Below, in pieces: positions 7,550 to 15,828 of a stretch of DNA of 57,163 nt. The stretch is from Planctomycetota bacterium (lineage in GTDB: Bacteria; Planctomycetota; Planctomycetia; Gemmatales; Gemmataceae). The stretch covers positions 1-57,163 of the forward strand of contig VGXS01000026.1 of assembly GCA_016873225.1 (NCBI GenBank), written 5' to 3'. Both the position numbers and the translations under genes were made by a program. The stretch's first letter is position 1; the number at the start of each line of letters is the position of its first letter. The notes under the pieces are model-generated. The model saw only the letters and a list, made by a program, of their open reading frames with translations, had not been told where the DNA came from and did no database searches.

Positions 7550-8485
7550 ATGCCAAGTCTCCGGTTCATCCAGCGGTTGGGATTCATACCGGTTTTCCTG
7601 TTCCTGTTGCTGATCGCGGGTTGCGGATCGGGGACTGAAGGCAATGGTGTCGTTGCCACGACAACCTTGGCTGCTGATTTGGCCTCCACCCTGCTTCCGC
7701 CAACGGTTCCAGTCGTGTCAATCATAGGAACCGGGGTGGATCCCCACACTTTTGAAGCCCGCTCCGGGACAATTCGACAATTGCACACGGCCAAGTTGGT
7801 GGTGCATCATGGCCTTCATCTTGAAGGTCGTCTCTCCGAACTCCTGGCGGGGCTGCAAAAAAGATCCCCCAACCGCGTATGCTGCCTCGCTGACCCAATT
7901 CTGGCGGAGCATCCACACCTTCTTCGCCGTGAAGGAGATGAAATAGATCCCCACATCTGGTTTTCTCCCCGCCTCTGGAGCCTGACAATTCCCGAACTCT
8001 CACGAAAGCTGGCGGAAACATACCCGGCGCACGCGGAAACCATTTTCCGAAATGCCGGTTTAGCCATGGAATCATTGGATCGGCTTGACCGGGAACTCCG
8101 GGAAACTTTGTCCGTCATTCCTGAAAGATCGAGAGTGCTGGTGACGAGCCATGACGCCTTTGGATACTGGGGCATGGAATACGGGTTTGAGGTACTGCCA
8201 ATCCAGGGGATAAGCACCGCCACGGAGGTCGCGGAATCAAGCTTGAGGAAACTAGCGGACATCATCCGCGTCAGGAAAATCCCGGCGGGCTTCGTTGAAA
8301 GTTCCGTTTCACCACGCACCATTGAGAAACTGCGGCAAATGCTTGGCAATCAGGTTTTTGAGCTAGGCGGCGAACTTTACTCCGATAGCCTTGGCGCACC
8401 GGGTACCGCTGAAGCCAACCATGCCGGCATGCTAAGGCATAATGCGGCCTTGATGGCCAAAGCCCTAGGGCAACCCCGGCCATGA
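7550..8485 (+). CDS. Metal (Mn/Zn/Fe) ABC transporter solute-binding lipoprotein
   Basis: A periplasmic metal-binding lipoprotein of the ZnuA/TroA/MntC cluster A-I. A signal peptide ends in the lipobox LIAGC. The metal ligands of the family are visible: the His in VDPHTFEAR, the His of VVHHGLHLEG, the DPHIWFSP motif with the third His, and the Asp in GELYSDSLG. SHDAFGYWGMEYGF and STATEVA (family PSTEAS-like) are further landmarks. There is no His-rich loop of the ZnuA type, which argues mildly for Mn or Fe over Zn. AAGGA lies eight bases before the ATG. The gene overlaps the ATPase gene by four bases, heading a four-gene importer operon. Confidence 0.9.
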   Translation: MPSLRFIQRLGFIPVFLFLLLIAGCGSGTEGNGVVATTTLAADLASTLLPPTVPVVSIIGTGVDPHTFEARSGTIRQLHTAKLVVHHGLHLEGRLSELLAGLQKRSPNRVCCLADPILAEHPHLLRREGDEIDPHIWFSPRLWSLTIPELSRKLAETYPAHAETIFRNAGLAMESLDRLDRELRETLSVIPERSRVLVTSHDAFGYWGMEYGFEVLPIQGISTATEVAESSLRKLADIIRVRKIPAGFVESSVSPRTIEKLRQMLGNQVFELGGELYSDSLGAPGTAEANHAGMLRHNAALMAKALGQPRP

Positions 8486-9243
8486 GCCAGGCCAACCAAA
8501 GTTCCCACGCGATCGAGATCGAGGATCTCACCGTTGTTCTCGGGGAACGGACCGTTGTATGCGATCTTGACCTGAAAGTTCCCGTTGGGAAATTGTGTGC
8601 TGTGGTTGGACCCAATGGCGCGGGAAAAACCACCCTCATCAAGGCGATCGTCAGCCTGATCAAACCCGTCAGCGGCCAGGTGCGAATCTTGGGGCGGCCA
8701 TTTTCCGTTTCCTGCCGTGAAGTTGCCTATGTTCCGCAAAGATCCGGCTTGGATTGGGACTTTCCCGCCACGGTTGCCGATGTGGCGCTGATGGGAACCC
8801 ACCATTCCCTTCCATGGTGGAAGGGGTTGGGCCGGGGCGAAAGGGATCGTGCCACCGCCGCTTTGGCGGCGGTTGGATTGGAAGAACTGCGCGACAGGCC
8901 GATTTCAAACTTGTCCGGGGGTCAGCAGCAGCGCGTTCTCCTGGCCCGGGCACTGGCTCAGCAGGCGGAGGTCTTCCTTCTCGATGAGCCGTTTCAGGGG
9001 GTGGACGCCGCTAGCGAATCTGCCATCATGCGCACCTTAACCAGCATGCGGGACCATGGCAAAACCGTGATGGTTGTCCATCATGACCTTCACGCCGTGG
9101 CGGAAAGGTTTGACCATGCCGTTTTGATGAATGTGCGGAAAATCGCTGATGGCGCCGTGTCCTCGGTAATCACGCCGGAAAACCTGAGACGCACATTCGG
9201 CACCCGGGTTGGGTTTGATGACCTCGGCCAAAGGGAGGCATGA
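8482..9243 (+). CDS. Metal ABC transporter ATP-binding protein
   Basis: The 253-residue cytoplasmic ATPase of the metal importer. Walker A is GPNGAGKTTLIKAI, the Q-loop region reads VAYVPQRSGLDWDFP (the 'PQR...DWDFP' form is typical of Mn/Zn/Fe transporters), the signature is LSGGQQQRVLLARAL, Walker B is VFLLDEPFQGVD and the switch histidine is in VVHHDLHAV. The gene starts with an ATG inside the stop of the binding-protein gene and its own stop overlaps the first permease start, so stoichiometric translation is expected. The metal cannot be assigned from the ATPase alone. Confidence 0.93.
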   Translation: MSQANQSSHAIEIEDLTVVLGERTVVCDLDLKVPVGKLCAVVGPNGAGKTTLIKAIVSLIKPVSGQVRILGRPFSVSCREVAYVPQRSGLDWDFPATVADVALMGTHHSLPWWKGLGRGERDRATAALAAVGLEELRDRPISNLSGGQQQRVLLARALAQQAEVFLLDEPFQGVDAASESAIMRTLTSMRDHGKTVMVVHHDLHAVAERFDHAVLMNVRKIADGAVSSVITPENLRRTFGTRVGFDDLGQREA

Positions 9244-10139
9244 AGGCCATGCCAGACCCCGCCGTCATGACAGGATGCATTCTTGCCGGCGTTTTGTACG
9301 GCCTGCTCGGTTCCTTTTGCATGGCAAGGAACCAGGCCCTTTTGGGTGATGTCATTTCCCACGCGGCATGGCCTGGATTGGTTCTGGCATTGGGATTGAC
9401 GGGATCTAGGCACTTTGGAGTCCTTGGCGTTGGCGCCGCCCTTGTTGGCTTCATGGCCTTGATTTCATTGGAATACCTGGGAAAGGGCAGCACCCGCATC
9501 AAGCCTGACACAAGGTTGGCATTGGTTTTGTCCGGTTTCTTTGCCGCTGGAATGCTATTTACCCGACAGGTCCAGACATCTAGGCCGGGTTCCATGGGGC
9601 ATCTTCATTCCTTTCTGTTCGGGCAGACGGCGGCCCTCGTTTGGATGGATACCGCCGTGATGGCCACCGTCTTGATTCCAACCATGATCCTGGTTTGGCT
9701 CCGCTGGAGGGATTTGTCGGCATTGTGTTTTGATCCGCAATGGCGACAGACAACGCCCCATGCGAATGGCGCAACTCCAGCCATCCTGAACGGGCTTCTG
9801 GTCATCGGAATCGTCGCGGGTCTTCCAGTGGCCGGCGTGGTGCTCGTGAGCGCGCTGCTTGTATGCCTGCCTGTCACGGCGCGCAGCTTGACCAACAGGT
9901 TTTCGAGCGGAATCCTGGTCGCCATGGGGTTGGGCGCCACGCTTGGCGCCCTCTCGCCGCTGGTCGTCATGCTCACCGAGTCGATCTTCCGGCATTGGCG
10001 GGGAAATGATGACGCCAGACTGCCAACCGGTCCGGTTTTCGTGCTCCTAGGTGTTACCTGTTCCGGGTTATCCCTCGGGTTGAAAAACATGAGGCAGAGG
10101 AAAATCCAAAGGATGGGCCGAAACCATGCTTCCTGTTGA
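9240..10139 (+). CDS. Metal ABC transporter permease (first)
   Basis: A 299-residue membrane protein of the ABC-3 permease family (TroC/MntC/ZnuB). The N-terminus has GCILAGVLYGLLGSFCMARNQALLGDVISHAAWPGLVLALG, read here in parts: the LLGSF-x4-R-x-ALLGD-x-hSHA motif is the family hallmark. About eight hydrophobic helices follow, with VAGLPVAGVVLVSALLVCLP near residue 195 matching the family's 'vGhlLv-x-ahLhhPaatA' helix. The C-terminal tail is short and basic (KNMRQRKIQRMGRNH). It overlaps the ATPase gene at its start and the second permease by 14 bases at its end. Two permeases imply a heterodimeric channel. Confidence 0.9.
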   Translation: MKAMPDPAVMTGCILAGVLYGLLGSFCMARNQALLGDVISHAAWPGLVLALGLTGSRHFGVLGVGAALVGFMALISLEYLGKGSTRIKPDTRLALVLSGFFAAGMLFTRQVQTSRPGSMGHLHSFLFGQTAALVWMDTAVMATVLIPTMILVWLRWRDLSALCFDPQWRQTTPHANGATPAILNGLLVIGIVAGLPVAGVVLVSALLVCLPVTARSLTNRFSSGILVAMGLGATLGALSPLVVMLTESIFRHWRGNDDARLPTGPVFVLLGVTCSGLSLGLKNMRQRKIQRMGRNHASC

Positions 10140-11250
10140 ATGGGAAGTTCTACTGGTGGCGTGCCTCACCTCGTTGGCCTGCGGACTCACCGGTTCGATC
10201 TCCATCCTGCGCAGACAGGCTTTGCTTGGTGACGCTCTGGGTCATTCGCTCCTGGCCGGAATCGGCATTGGATTCTGGGTTCTTGGTTCATCAAGTTCAC
10301 CGTGGCTGTTCGCTTTCGCCGTCACATCCGGGATGATGGCCGTGGGATTGTCTGAATGGGTTTCTCGCGCGGTTGGCGGAAACCAATCCATGGCCCTCGG
10401 CCTGGTATTCCCCGCTTTTTTCAGCATCGGTGTGGTATTGATAAGCCTGGCTCCCAAGAGCGCCCACATCGATCTGGATCGCGTTCTGACAGGGAACATG
10501 GATCTCGCTCCGCTGGAAAGGCTGCAATGGCGGGACATGGACTTGGGACCTCTTTCCGCCTGGACTCTTTCGTGCTCCCTCGTTCTCATGGCCTCGTTCG
10601 TTTGGCTGTTCCATAGAAGCCTGATTTGGCACCTGTTTGACCCGCAAGGGGCCAAGGCGGCAGGAATGGTTCTTTGGCCGCTTTCGCTGGCTTGGTTGTT
10701 GTTATCAGCGGTGACAATCAGTCTGGCGTTTGAAACGATGGGAACAGTCATGGTTGTCAGCCTCCTGGTGGCCCCGGGAGCCACGGCGTGGATGCTGACC
10801 AGGAGTATCAATTCCTATCTTGCCGTCACCTGCCTCGCTGCCATCGCCTCAGGGCTAACAGGTAGAGGCATCACCATGTTCCTCGATGCCAGCACAACCG
10901 CCACCACCGCCATTTCGTCAATCATCATTTTCTTGCTGGCGTATTTTCTAGCCCCAAGAGAGGGGATCTTTGCCAGATGGAGGGATGGAGTCAAGGCGCG
11001 GCGCGAAATCGAAATGAGAATGTTGCTCGTGCATTTATGGCATCATGAACTGCTCGGAGACGAATCAACCGAATGCAGCGAAGCCACCATGGCTCAACAT
11101 CTGGGACTGGCAACCCAAAAGATTCGTGCGACGCTCAACAGTCTTGAATCGAGGAAGCTGGTTTACCCATCCGATGGAATTTGGAAAACCACCCAGCAAG
11201 GAAAGATAAAAGCCCGGGATCAGATGAGCGGATCCGAGGCTTCGAGATAA
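10126..11250 (+). CDS. Metal ABC transporter permease (second) with C-terminal winged-helix-like tail
   Basis: A 374-residue ABC-3 permease. GLTGSISILRRQALLGDALGHSLLAG is the family hallmark near residue 20, and the membrane part ends around residue 285 with SIIIFLLAYFLAPREG. The rest, about 90 residues, is cytoplasmic: RREIEMRMLLVHLWHHE, then ECSEATMAQHLGLATQKIRATLNSLESRKLVYPSDGIW (read in parts), then TTQQGKIKARD. This looks like a winged helix with a recognition helix and a 'hG-x-W-x-LT-x-x-G' wing, as in DtxR/MntR-type or MarR-like regulators. Such fusions of ABC-3 permease to a repressor-like domain occur in other phyla. A self-contained metal sensor or a transport-coupled regulator are both possible; no repressor gene is adjacent. 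Confidence 0.88.
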   Translation: MLPVEWEVLLVACLTSLACGLTGSISILRRQALLGDALGHSLLAGIGIGFWVLGSSSSPWLFAFAVTSGMMAVGLSEWVSRAVGGNQSMALGLVFPAFFSIGVVLISLAPKSAHIDLDRVLTGNMDLAPLERLQWRDMDLGPLSAWTLSCSLVLMASFVWLFHRSLIWHLFDPQGAKAAGMVLWPLSLAWLLLSAVTISLAFETMGTVMVVSLLVAPGATAWMLTRSINSYLAVTCLAAIASGLTGRGITMFLDASTTATTAISSIIIFLLAYFLAPREGIFARWRDGVKARREIEMRMLLVHLWHHELLGDESTECSEATMAQHLGLATQKIRATLNSLESRKLVYPSDGIWKTTQQGKIKARDQMSGSEASR

Positions 11251-11263
11251 TTCAAGGGATTCG

Positions 11264-12841
11264 TCAGCGGGCGGCGCCGGCCTCGCTCATGTATAGGGGG
11301 AGATGGCGGTAGTAGACCTCCAGGCTCAGAAGGGCGAGCGAGGTCATCATAAGCCGACCGCCATCATCAGCGTGTGCACCACTGGGATCCCAACTACCTC
11401 TCATATGGGTGGCATTTGGAGGACTCTTGGGGCCTCCAATTTGCTTTTCAATCAGGAAGTCACGGATTCCACCCTTCCCATTGCGGTTGGGACCGAGGTT
11501 CCAGGTATCCCAGCAATCGTTTTGGGCGCCCATGTGGTGCATGGCTTGGGTGGCGTAATAAAGGTAATACATGTTGAACTGGGAGGCTGGCGGGGTCTTC
11601 TTGAGGAACTCGCCGCCCTTGCGCAGGTTTTCATTGCTGGGACGGGTTCCCAAATAAAGCCGGCAAAGCATTCCAACGGCGGTCATGGCAGGAGAAGCGC
11701 CACCGGGTTTATCGTATCCGTAGTATCCTGTTTTGGTGTCAAGGACGGAATCAAGGAACCTTTCCACCAACTTGTATCGCTCGGGGGCCACTCGCAGGCC
11801 CGCCATCTGCGCGCTCTTGAGTGCCATGAACATCCAGCCGGTCACGGATGTGTCACCGGGCTGCTTGGGAGAGTAGCGCCATCCACCTCCAGAAGGATCC
11901 TGAAAATCAATGACATACGCAATCGCCTTTTGCGCCGAGGCGCGAAGTAGAGGATCGGATGTCATGCCCGCGGCCTCGCACATGGCGATGGCAGCCAAAG
12001 AGTGGCTGTAAGGTTCGCTGCTGAACGCCCCAGTCCTCTTGTCCTGCTTGGCGATCAGGTAATTCAGTCCCTTCTGGACTTGGGCGTGATATGCGGCCTT
12101 TCCGCCCTTTCCGGAATCGTCTTTTTCCTCGATCTTCTCGCTGTTGGGCTTGTGGGTGATTCCCGCGGCAAGCATGGGAAGCAAACCAAAGGCGGTTCCA
12201 CCCACCCTGCTGTCGCGCTTGCCTGCCTTGTTGCATCCGCAAGGCCTGCCGTTTGGAAGAACATGGGCATCCATGGCCCACGAACCATCTGGCAATTGGT
12301 GGTTGGCAAGCCAACGCAGTCCTCGGGCCACCGACGCTTCTGAAATCTCGCTTCCACCGCCCATGGTGAGAGCCGCCTTCTTGCCACCACCAGAGCGGCC
12401 AGCAATGCCACCAACAGCCAAGGCGCCACTCAACCCTCCCGTGTTAAGGACCCCGCCTCCAAGATCACCAGCGGCATCCGCCTGAAGGCCGGCAAAGGTA
12501 TTGGAATTCACACCCGGTGGGGGAGGAATTGATGATTCATTCATCACCGGGGTGGCTTCCGCGGCAACACCAACCGGTTCATTTTCCATCACGGGTGCGG
12601 CGACATTGTCGTTTGAGGGCATCGGATCGTTGGCGGCCAAGTCCCTGTCCGGGTCGCCGACATCTTCAAAAAAATCTTCCTTTTTCTCTTCAAGTTTTTG
12701 GGCAACGGCATCTTCAATGCCTCCCTCGTCGGCGACTTCATCAACGAGGGGGCTTGGGGTCAGGTAAAGAATAACGAGGAGAAACAGATGAAGGAGAAGG
12801 CTGCTGCCCGAAGCAATCGCCACTGTCATCCAGGAAGACAT
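11264..12841 (-). CDS. Membrane-anchored squalene-cyclase-like alpha-barrel protein
   Basis: A 525-residue protein with one N-terminal membrane helix (WMTVAIASGSSLLLHLFLLVILYL) followed by an acidic stretch and a long Ala/Gly/Pro linker to about residue 165. The C-terminal 350 residues contain prenyltransferase/squalene-oxidase-type repeats: VARGLRWLANHQLPDGSW, GLNYLIAKQDKRTGAF, AIAYVIDFQDPSGGGWRYSP and a DTSVTGWMFMALKSA helix. The catalytic DxDD of hopene cyclases is absent, so this is probably a binding or scaffold alpha/alpha-barrel. GGAGG lies seven bases before the ATG. It is the last gene of the ExbB/ExbD cluster. The domain probably faces the periplasm; a role in substrate capture is inference. 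Confidence 0.82.
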   Translation of the reverse strand: MSSWMTVAIASGSSLLLHLFLLVILYLTPSPLVDEVADEGGIEDAVAQKLEEKKEDFFEDVGDPDRDLAANDPMPSNDNVAAPVMENEPVGVAAEATPVMNESSIPPPPGVNSNTFAGLQADAAGDLGGGVLNTGGLSGALAVGGIAGRSGGGKKAALTMGGGSEISEASVARGLRWLANHQLPDGSWAMDAHVLPNGRPCGCNKAGKRDSRVGGTAFGLLPMLAAGITHKPNSEKIEEKDDSGKGGKAAYHAQVQKGLNYLIAKQDKRTGAFSSEPYSHSLAAIAMCEAAGMTSDPLLRASAQKAIAYVIDFQDPSGGGWRYSPKQPGDTSVTGWMFMALKSAQMAGLRVAPERYKLVERFLDSVLDTKTGYYGYDKPGGASPAMTAVGMLCRLYLGTRPSNENLRKGGEFLKKTPPASQFNMYYLYYATQAMHHMGAQNDCWDTWNLGPNRNGKGGIRDFLIEKQIGGPKSPPNATHMRGSWDPSGAHADDGGRLMMTSLALLSLEVYYRHLPLYMSEAGAAR

Positions 12842-12920
12842 GATTTTTCCTCCATCCCCACGACTTCATCGTATTCCAAAAATACACCAGATAAAAGCAT
12901 TAAAATGACATTATCATCGG

Positions 12921-14066
12921 CTAATTTTTTGACGGATTTGCACCGTTTCCAGTTCCCGCTTCCTGCTGGAATGGAAATGGATTGTCATGCCCCCATTCCG
13001 AAACTGGCGGTTTACCAAGAGCCAATCGGGTTTCGGCCTCGCGCATTCTGGCTCGGAATTTCCTGTCGGATCGACCAAGCCACCACCCCATCAGCGCACC
13101 CAAGCCGATTGTTCCAATAATCAGGGTGAAAAAAATCGGCAGTAAATCCCTTGTCCACGCTCCCGCATCGGCATCTTCCTTTTTGCCGATATTAACGAGC
13201 CTGATTCCTGGCCCCATGATGAGGGGGGCTTCACGAACTACACGGTTTCCATCCTTGGATTGGGCTGATTCATACTGATATACTTTGTAAAAAAAACCGG
13301 CAACAGAAACCTCGACATCCAAATTCTCCGCGGGTTCCAAGCCCTTCGGCAACGAAGCCACCAAAGCGCATACCGGATGGGCCCCGTATTGATCCTGAAA
13401 AATCCATGCTTCGTAGATCGTGCCGATGCCGAATTTCTGAAGTTCAGGATCAGGCGGCAAAGCCCTGAGCCTCCTGACATGACCTTGCAACTTCACAACT
13501 TTTCCGCGCCATTTGGCTGGACGATTCATCAAGTCATTGCGATTTGGCATAGGGCCGGGGTGCTTTTCAAAAGCCTCAAGCCAGGTTCTTGCCGCCATGG
13601 ACATCATGTAAAGGTAAGAAGCTGACTCAGCATCCTCGATCGGCCTCCGATCCCTGGCCTGATCGATGAGGATATCCACCAAGGAAGGGACAACCGACCC
13701 ATCAAAAAACTCGAAAGCCCCATAGGCATGGCCTACATGAAGCAAGCCGAGTAGCCGAACCAGTCCGGGGTCGGCTTCCGCTGATATCTGGCCAAGTGCC
13801 GAGACAATAATCGTGGAAGGAACAACCCCGGGGGGGGGAATGACCTTCCAGAGCTGAAGTCCCCGTTCACCGGCCCATTCAAGACCAGTGATGAGTTTCA
13901 CGCCGGCCCAATCATCCCCGAAACAGCCACCAGCAATCAAACTGGCGGCATGTATTGGTTCGGGGGTGATCACTTGGACTTGAGCGTTGACTGGAACACC
14001 GGCGCAAAATAGCAACAAAACCGCTACACGGTTCCACATTGCAGGAAGCCCGGGGATGATTTTCAC
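12921..14066 (-). CDS. Secreted, C-terminally anchored envelope protein
   Basis: A 381-residue protein of unknown function. A cleavable signal peptide ends near VPVNAQ, and a transmembrane helix LLPIFFTLIIGTIGLGALMGWWLG lies around residues 318-341, so most of the protein should be outside the cytoplasmic membrane. In the middle, PAKWRGKVVKLQGHVRRLR followed by YEAWIFQDQYGAHPVCALV and VEVSVAGFFYKVYQYES looks like an OB-fold-type beta-barrel. The GTG start is chosen because GGAGG stands four bases before it; an ATG nine codons further in has no such site. It sits between the long ExbD and the squalene-cyclase-like gene, 79 bases before the latter. It carries a C9 run in the coding strand. Confidence 0.72.
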   Translation of the reverse strand: MKIIPGLPAMWNRVAVLLLFCAGVPVNAQVQVITPEPIHAASLIAGGCFGDDWAGVKLITGLEWAGERGLQLWKVIPPPGVVPSTIIVSALGQISAEADPGLVRLLGLLHVGHAYGAFEFFDGSVVPSLVDILIDQARDRRPIEDAESASYLYMMSMAARTWLEAFEKHPGPMPNRNDLMNRPAKWRGKVVKLQGHVRRLRALPPDPELQKFGIGTIYEAWIFQDQYGAHPVCALVASLPKGLEPAENLDVEVSVAGFFYKVYQYESAQSKDGNRVVREAPLIMGPGIRLVNIGKKEDADAGAWTRDLLPIFFTLIIGTIGLGALMGWWLGRSDRKFRARMREAETRLALGKPPVSEWGHDNPFPFQQEAGTGNGANPSKN

Positions 14067-14087
14067 GCTTCCTCCGGTTGTTCTCTG

Positions 14088-15101
14088 CTAATTACCCGAG
14101 TCGAGTGGCCTCTGAAGCGCGATCACGGCTTTGGTGGGATCACCAGCGGTGACTTTGGCCACATTTCGGCATGCGTCAATGGCCCGGGACACGAACTCCC
14201 ATCGAACTGAACTATAGACTTGGAATTTGATGTTGATGCCATCCTTGCCCTTGGCCTCACCGGAAGACTCTCCAAAGTGCAGCTTGAAGGCCGGTTCCAG
14301 GCTTTTGGCAATTTCCGGGGCAACAGTCTTGCTGAAATATTCCCGTGAACCCTGCCTCTCTTCGGGAATATCAATCGCATTGCCGGAAACACCGGTACCC
14401 TTGAATTCGACCTTGCGCAAATCCCCGGTCTGATTGGCAATGAGTGTGATCGTCAAGTCGGCCTCGAACTTGGGCGGGGCGTCTTCCGGCGGTTTGTCCT
14501 GTGGCTTGGCCGTGGATAGTTTCTTGCTGTCATCAGCGGGAAGGCTGAATGGTATTTCTGTCTCCTCGCCGACAGGAGGCTTGAAGGTCATGATGAAAAA
14601 GAACAGCAGCTGAAATGTCATATCCAGCATTGGAGTAATGGGGATCGCCGGTTCAGCCATCGGCGGGAACTTGTTTCCATGCCCCTTTTTGTGCCCACCT
14701 TCATGCTGGTTGACCGGAGGAGGCATCCCAAGGCTTGGCAATTGAGGCTGGGAGACTCGAGACACGGGTGTTTGCTGGGGTGCTGAAGGCGCGGGAGCGA
14801 TAGCAGGTGCGGCAGGGGGAGCCGCCATGGAAGAGGCGCTTGCTGGAGCCTGGGGCGCGGGCGCCGGAGGGACAATGGGTTGCGCCTGAGGTGGAGGAGC
14901 CTGCTGGTTGGAAGCAGCCTGCGCAACGGAAGGAGGCCCTTGGGAAGCGGCGGCGCCAACGGGGGAGATGGCCAATACTTCCAATCCCCGCTGCCCGGCG
15001 GTCTGCCTAACGGCGGCCTCTGTTTCGCCCATGAGCGAACCCTCGAAAACCTGGCCGGTCTTCGGGTTCTTGAGTGTCACCTTGAATTGCTGTTGGGCCA
15101 T
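14088..15101 (-). CDS. ExbD/TolR-family protein with long cytoplasmic N-terminal domain
   Basis: A 337-residue ExbD/TolR homologue, more than twice the usual 140. Residues 1-45 (QFKVTLKNPKTGQVFEGSL, AAVRQTAGQRGLEVLAISP) form a small alpha/beta domain, followed by a Pro/Ala/Gln-rich linker to about residue 125. The membrane anchor is PITPMLDMTFQLLFFFIMTF with the essential channel aspartate. The periplasmic part lacks obvious TonB-like motifs, but KVEFKGTGVSGNAID and VRWEFVSRAIDACRNVAKVTAG resemble the ExbD periplasmic fold (the latter its C-terminal 'h-x-x-hhx-x-sr-x-aGh' helix). It follows the short ExbD gene by about 40 bases. The cytoplasmic domain is unusual, since ExbD normally has only about 20 residues there. 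Confidence 0.83.
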   Translation of the reverse strand: MAQQQFKVTLKNPKTGQVFEGSLMGETEAAVRQTAGQRGLEVLAISPVGAAASQGPPSVAQAASNQQAPPPQAQPIVPPAPAPQAPASASSMAAPPAAPAIAPAPSAPQQTPVSRVSQPQLPSLGMPPPVNQHEGGHKKGHGNKFPPMAEPAIPITPMLDMTFQLLFFFIMTFKPPVGEETEIPFSLPADDSKKLSTAKPQDKPPEDAPPKFEADLTITLIANQTGDLRKVEFKGTGVSGNAIDIPEERQGSREYFSKTVAPEIAKSLEPAFKLHFGESSGEAKGKDGINIKFQVYSSVRWEFVSRAIDACRNVAKVTAGDPTKAVIALQRPLDSGN

Positions 15102-15140
15102 GCCTCACCGATCACCTTTGTCTTGCGCGGAGCCGGAAGC

Positions 15141-15788
15141 CTATTTTGCCCCCGGAGTGGGGATCATCACACCATAAGTGAGATCCTTGAATTGGTTATT
15201 TCTGCATACCTCGGCAAGCGCGTGCACATCCTGGTACTCGACATTCCTGTCGGCCCGGATCCTGACCTTCTTGAGAACCTTGTTACCCTCGGCGTCCTTG
15301 GGCAATTCCTGGTAAGCATCGCGAAGCCAACCGGAAACATCGCTGATGCGGTCGGCGTTTCTGCGACGGCCACCCTTGCGAAGATATAGTGGATCTGCCC
15401 TGCCCTGAGTCACAACCATGGCCTCCCCAGGCTTGAAGCTCTCGTTGGCCATGGCAATCTCCTGGGCGCTCCCCTTGAAGAGATTGAAAAGCCTTTCGAC
15501 CTCCAGATAGCGGGCATCACCCAGTTGCGCCTTGAGACCAACCTTCTCGGGGCCAATGAACCTGAGAACGGTAGGATCCCAGGCGATCATGTTGAGGATG
15601 ATTGGAGTGTCCACGCCCTTGGCGGGCCGCCTTGCCTCTTGGTTGTCGGGAACCTGAATCTCCGCCTTGACCTGATCCGTAACGAAACGCACGCAAATGA
15701 TGAAAAACATCAAAAGCTGCATGACAAGGTCCAGCAGAGGCGTCAGGTTCGGCTCGACGACTTCTCCGCCGCCACCACCATGACTCAT
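15141..15788 (-). CDS. exbD: ExbD/TolR-family biopolymer transport protein
   Basis: A 215-residue partner of the ExbB proton channel. It has the short cytoplasmic Gly-rich N-terminus (SHGGGGGEVVEPN), then LTPLLDLVMQLLMFFIICVRF with the conserved proton-carrying Asp in the membrane helix, then a periplasmic domain. The periplasmic part contains an insert (about residues 60-130) not seen in E. coli ExbD, and ends in a recognisable VRIRADRNVEYQDVHALAEVCRNN segment (read in parts) that matches the family's 'h-I-x-aD-x-x-h-x-y-x-x-hh-x-hh' strand-helix. It lies between exbB and the long ExbD in one operon and would transmit proton motive force across the envelope. Confidence 0.88.
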   Translation of the reverse strand: MSHGGGGGEVVEPNLTPLLDLVMQLLMFFIICVRFVTDQVKAEIQVPDNQEARRPAKGVDTPIILNMIAWDPTVLRFIGPEKVGLKAQLGDARYLEVERLFNLFKGSAQEIAMANESFKPGEAMVVTQGRADPLYLRKGGRRRNADRISDVSGWLRDAYQELPKDAEGNKVLKKVRIRADRNVEYQDVHALAEVCRNNQFKDLTYGVMIPTPGAK

Positions 15789-15828
15789 GTTTCAGGCTCC
15801 AAGTGACTTGATCAAACCCGGTCGCCAG

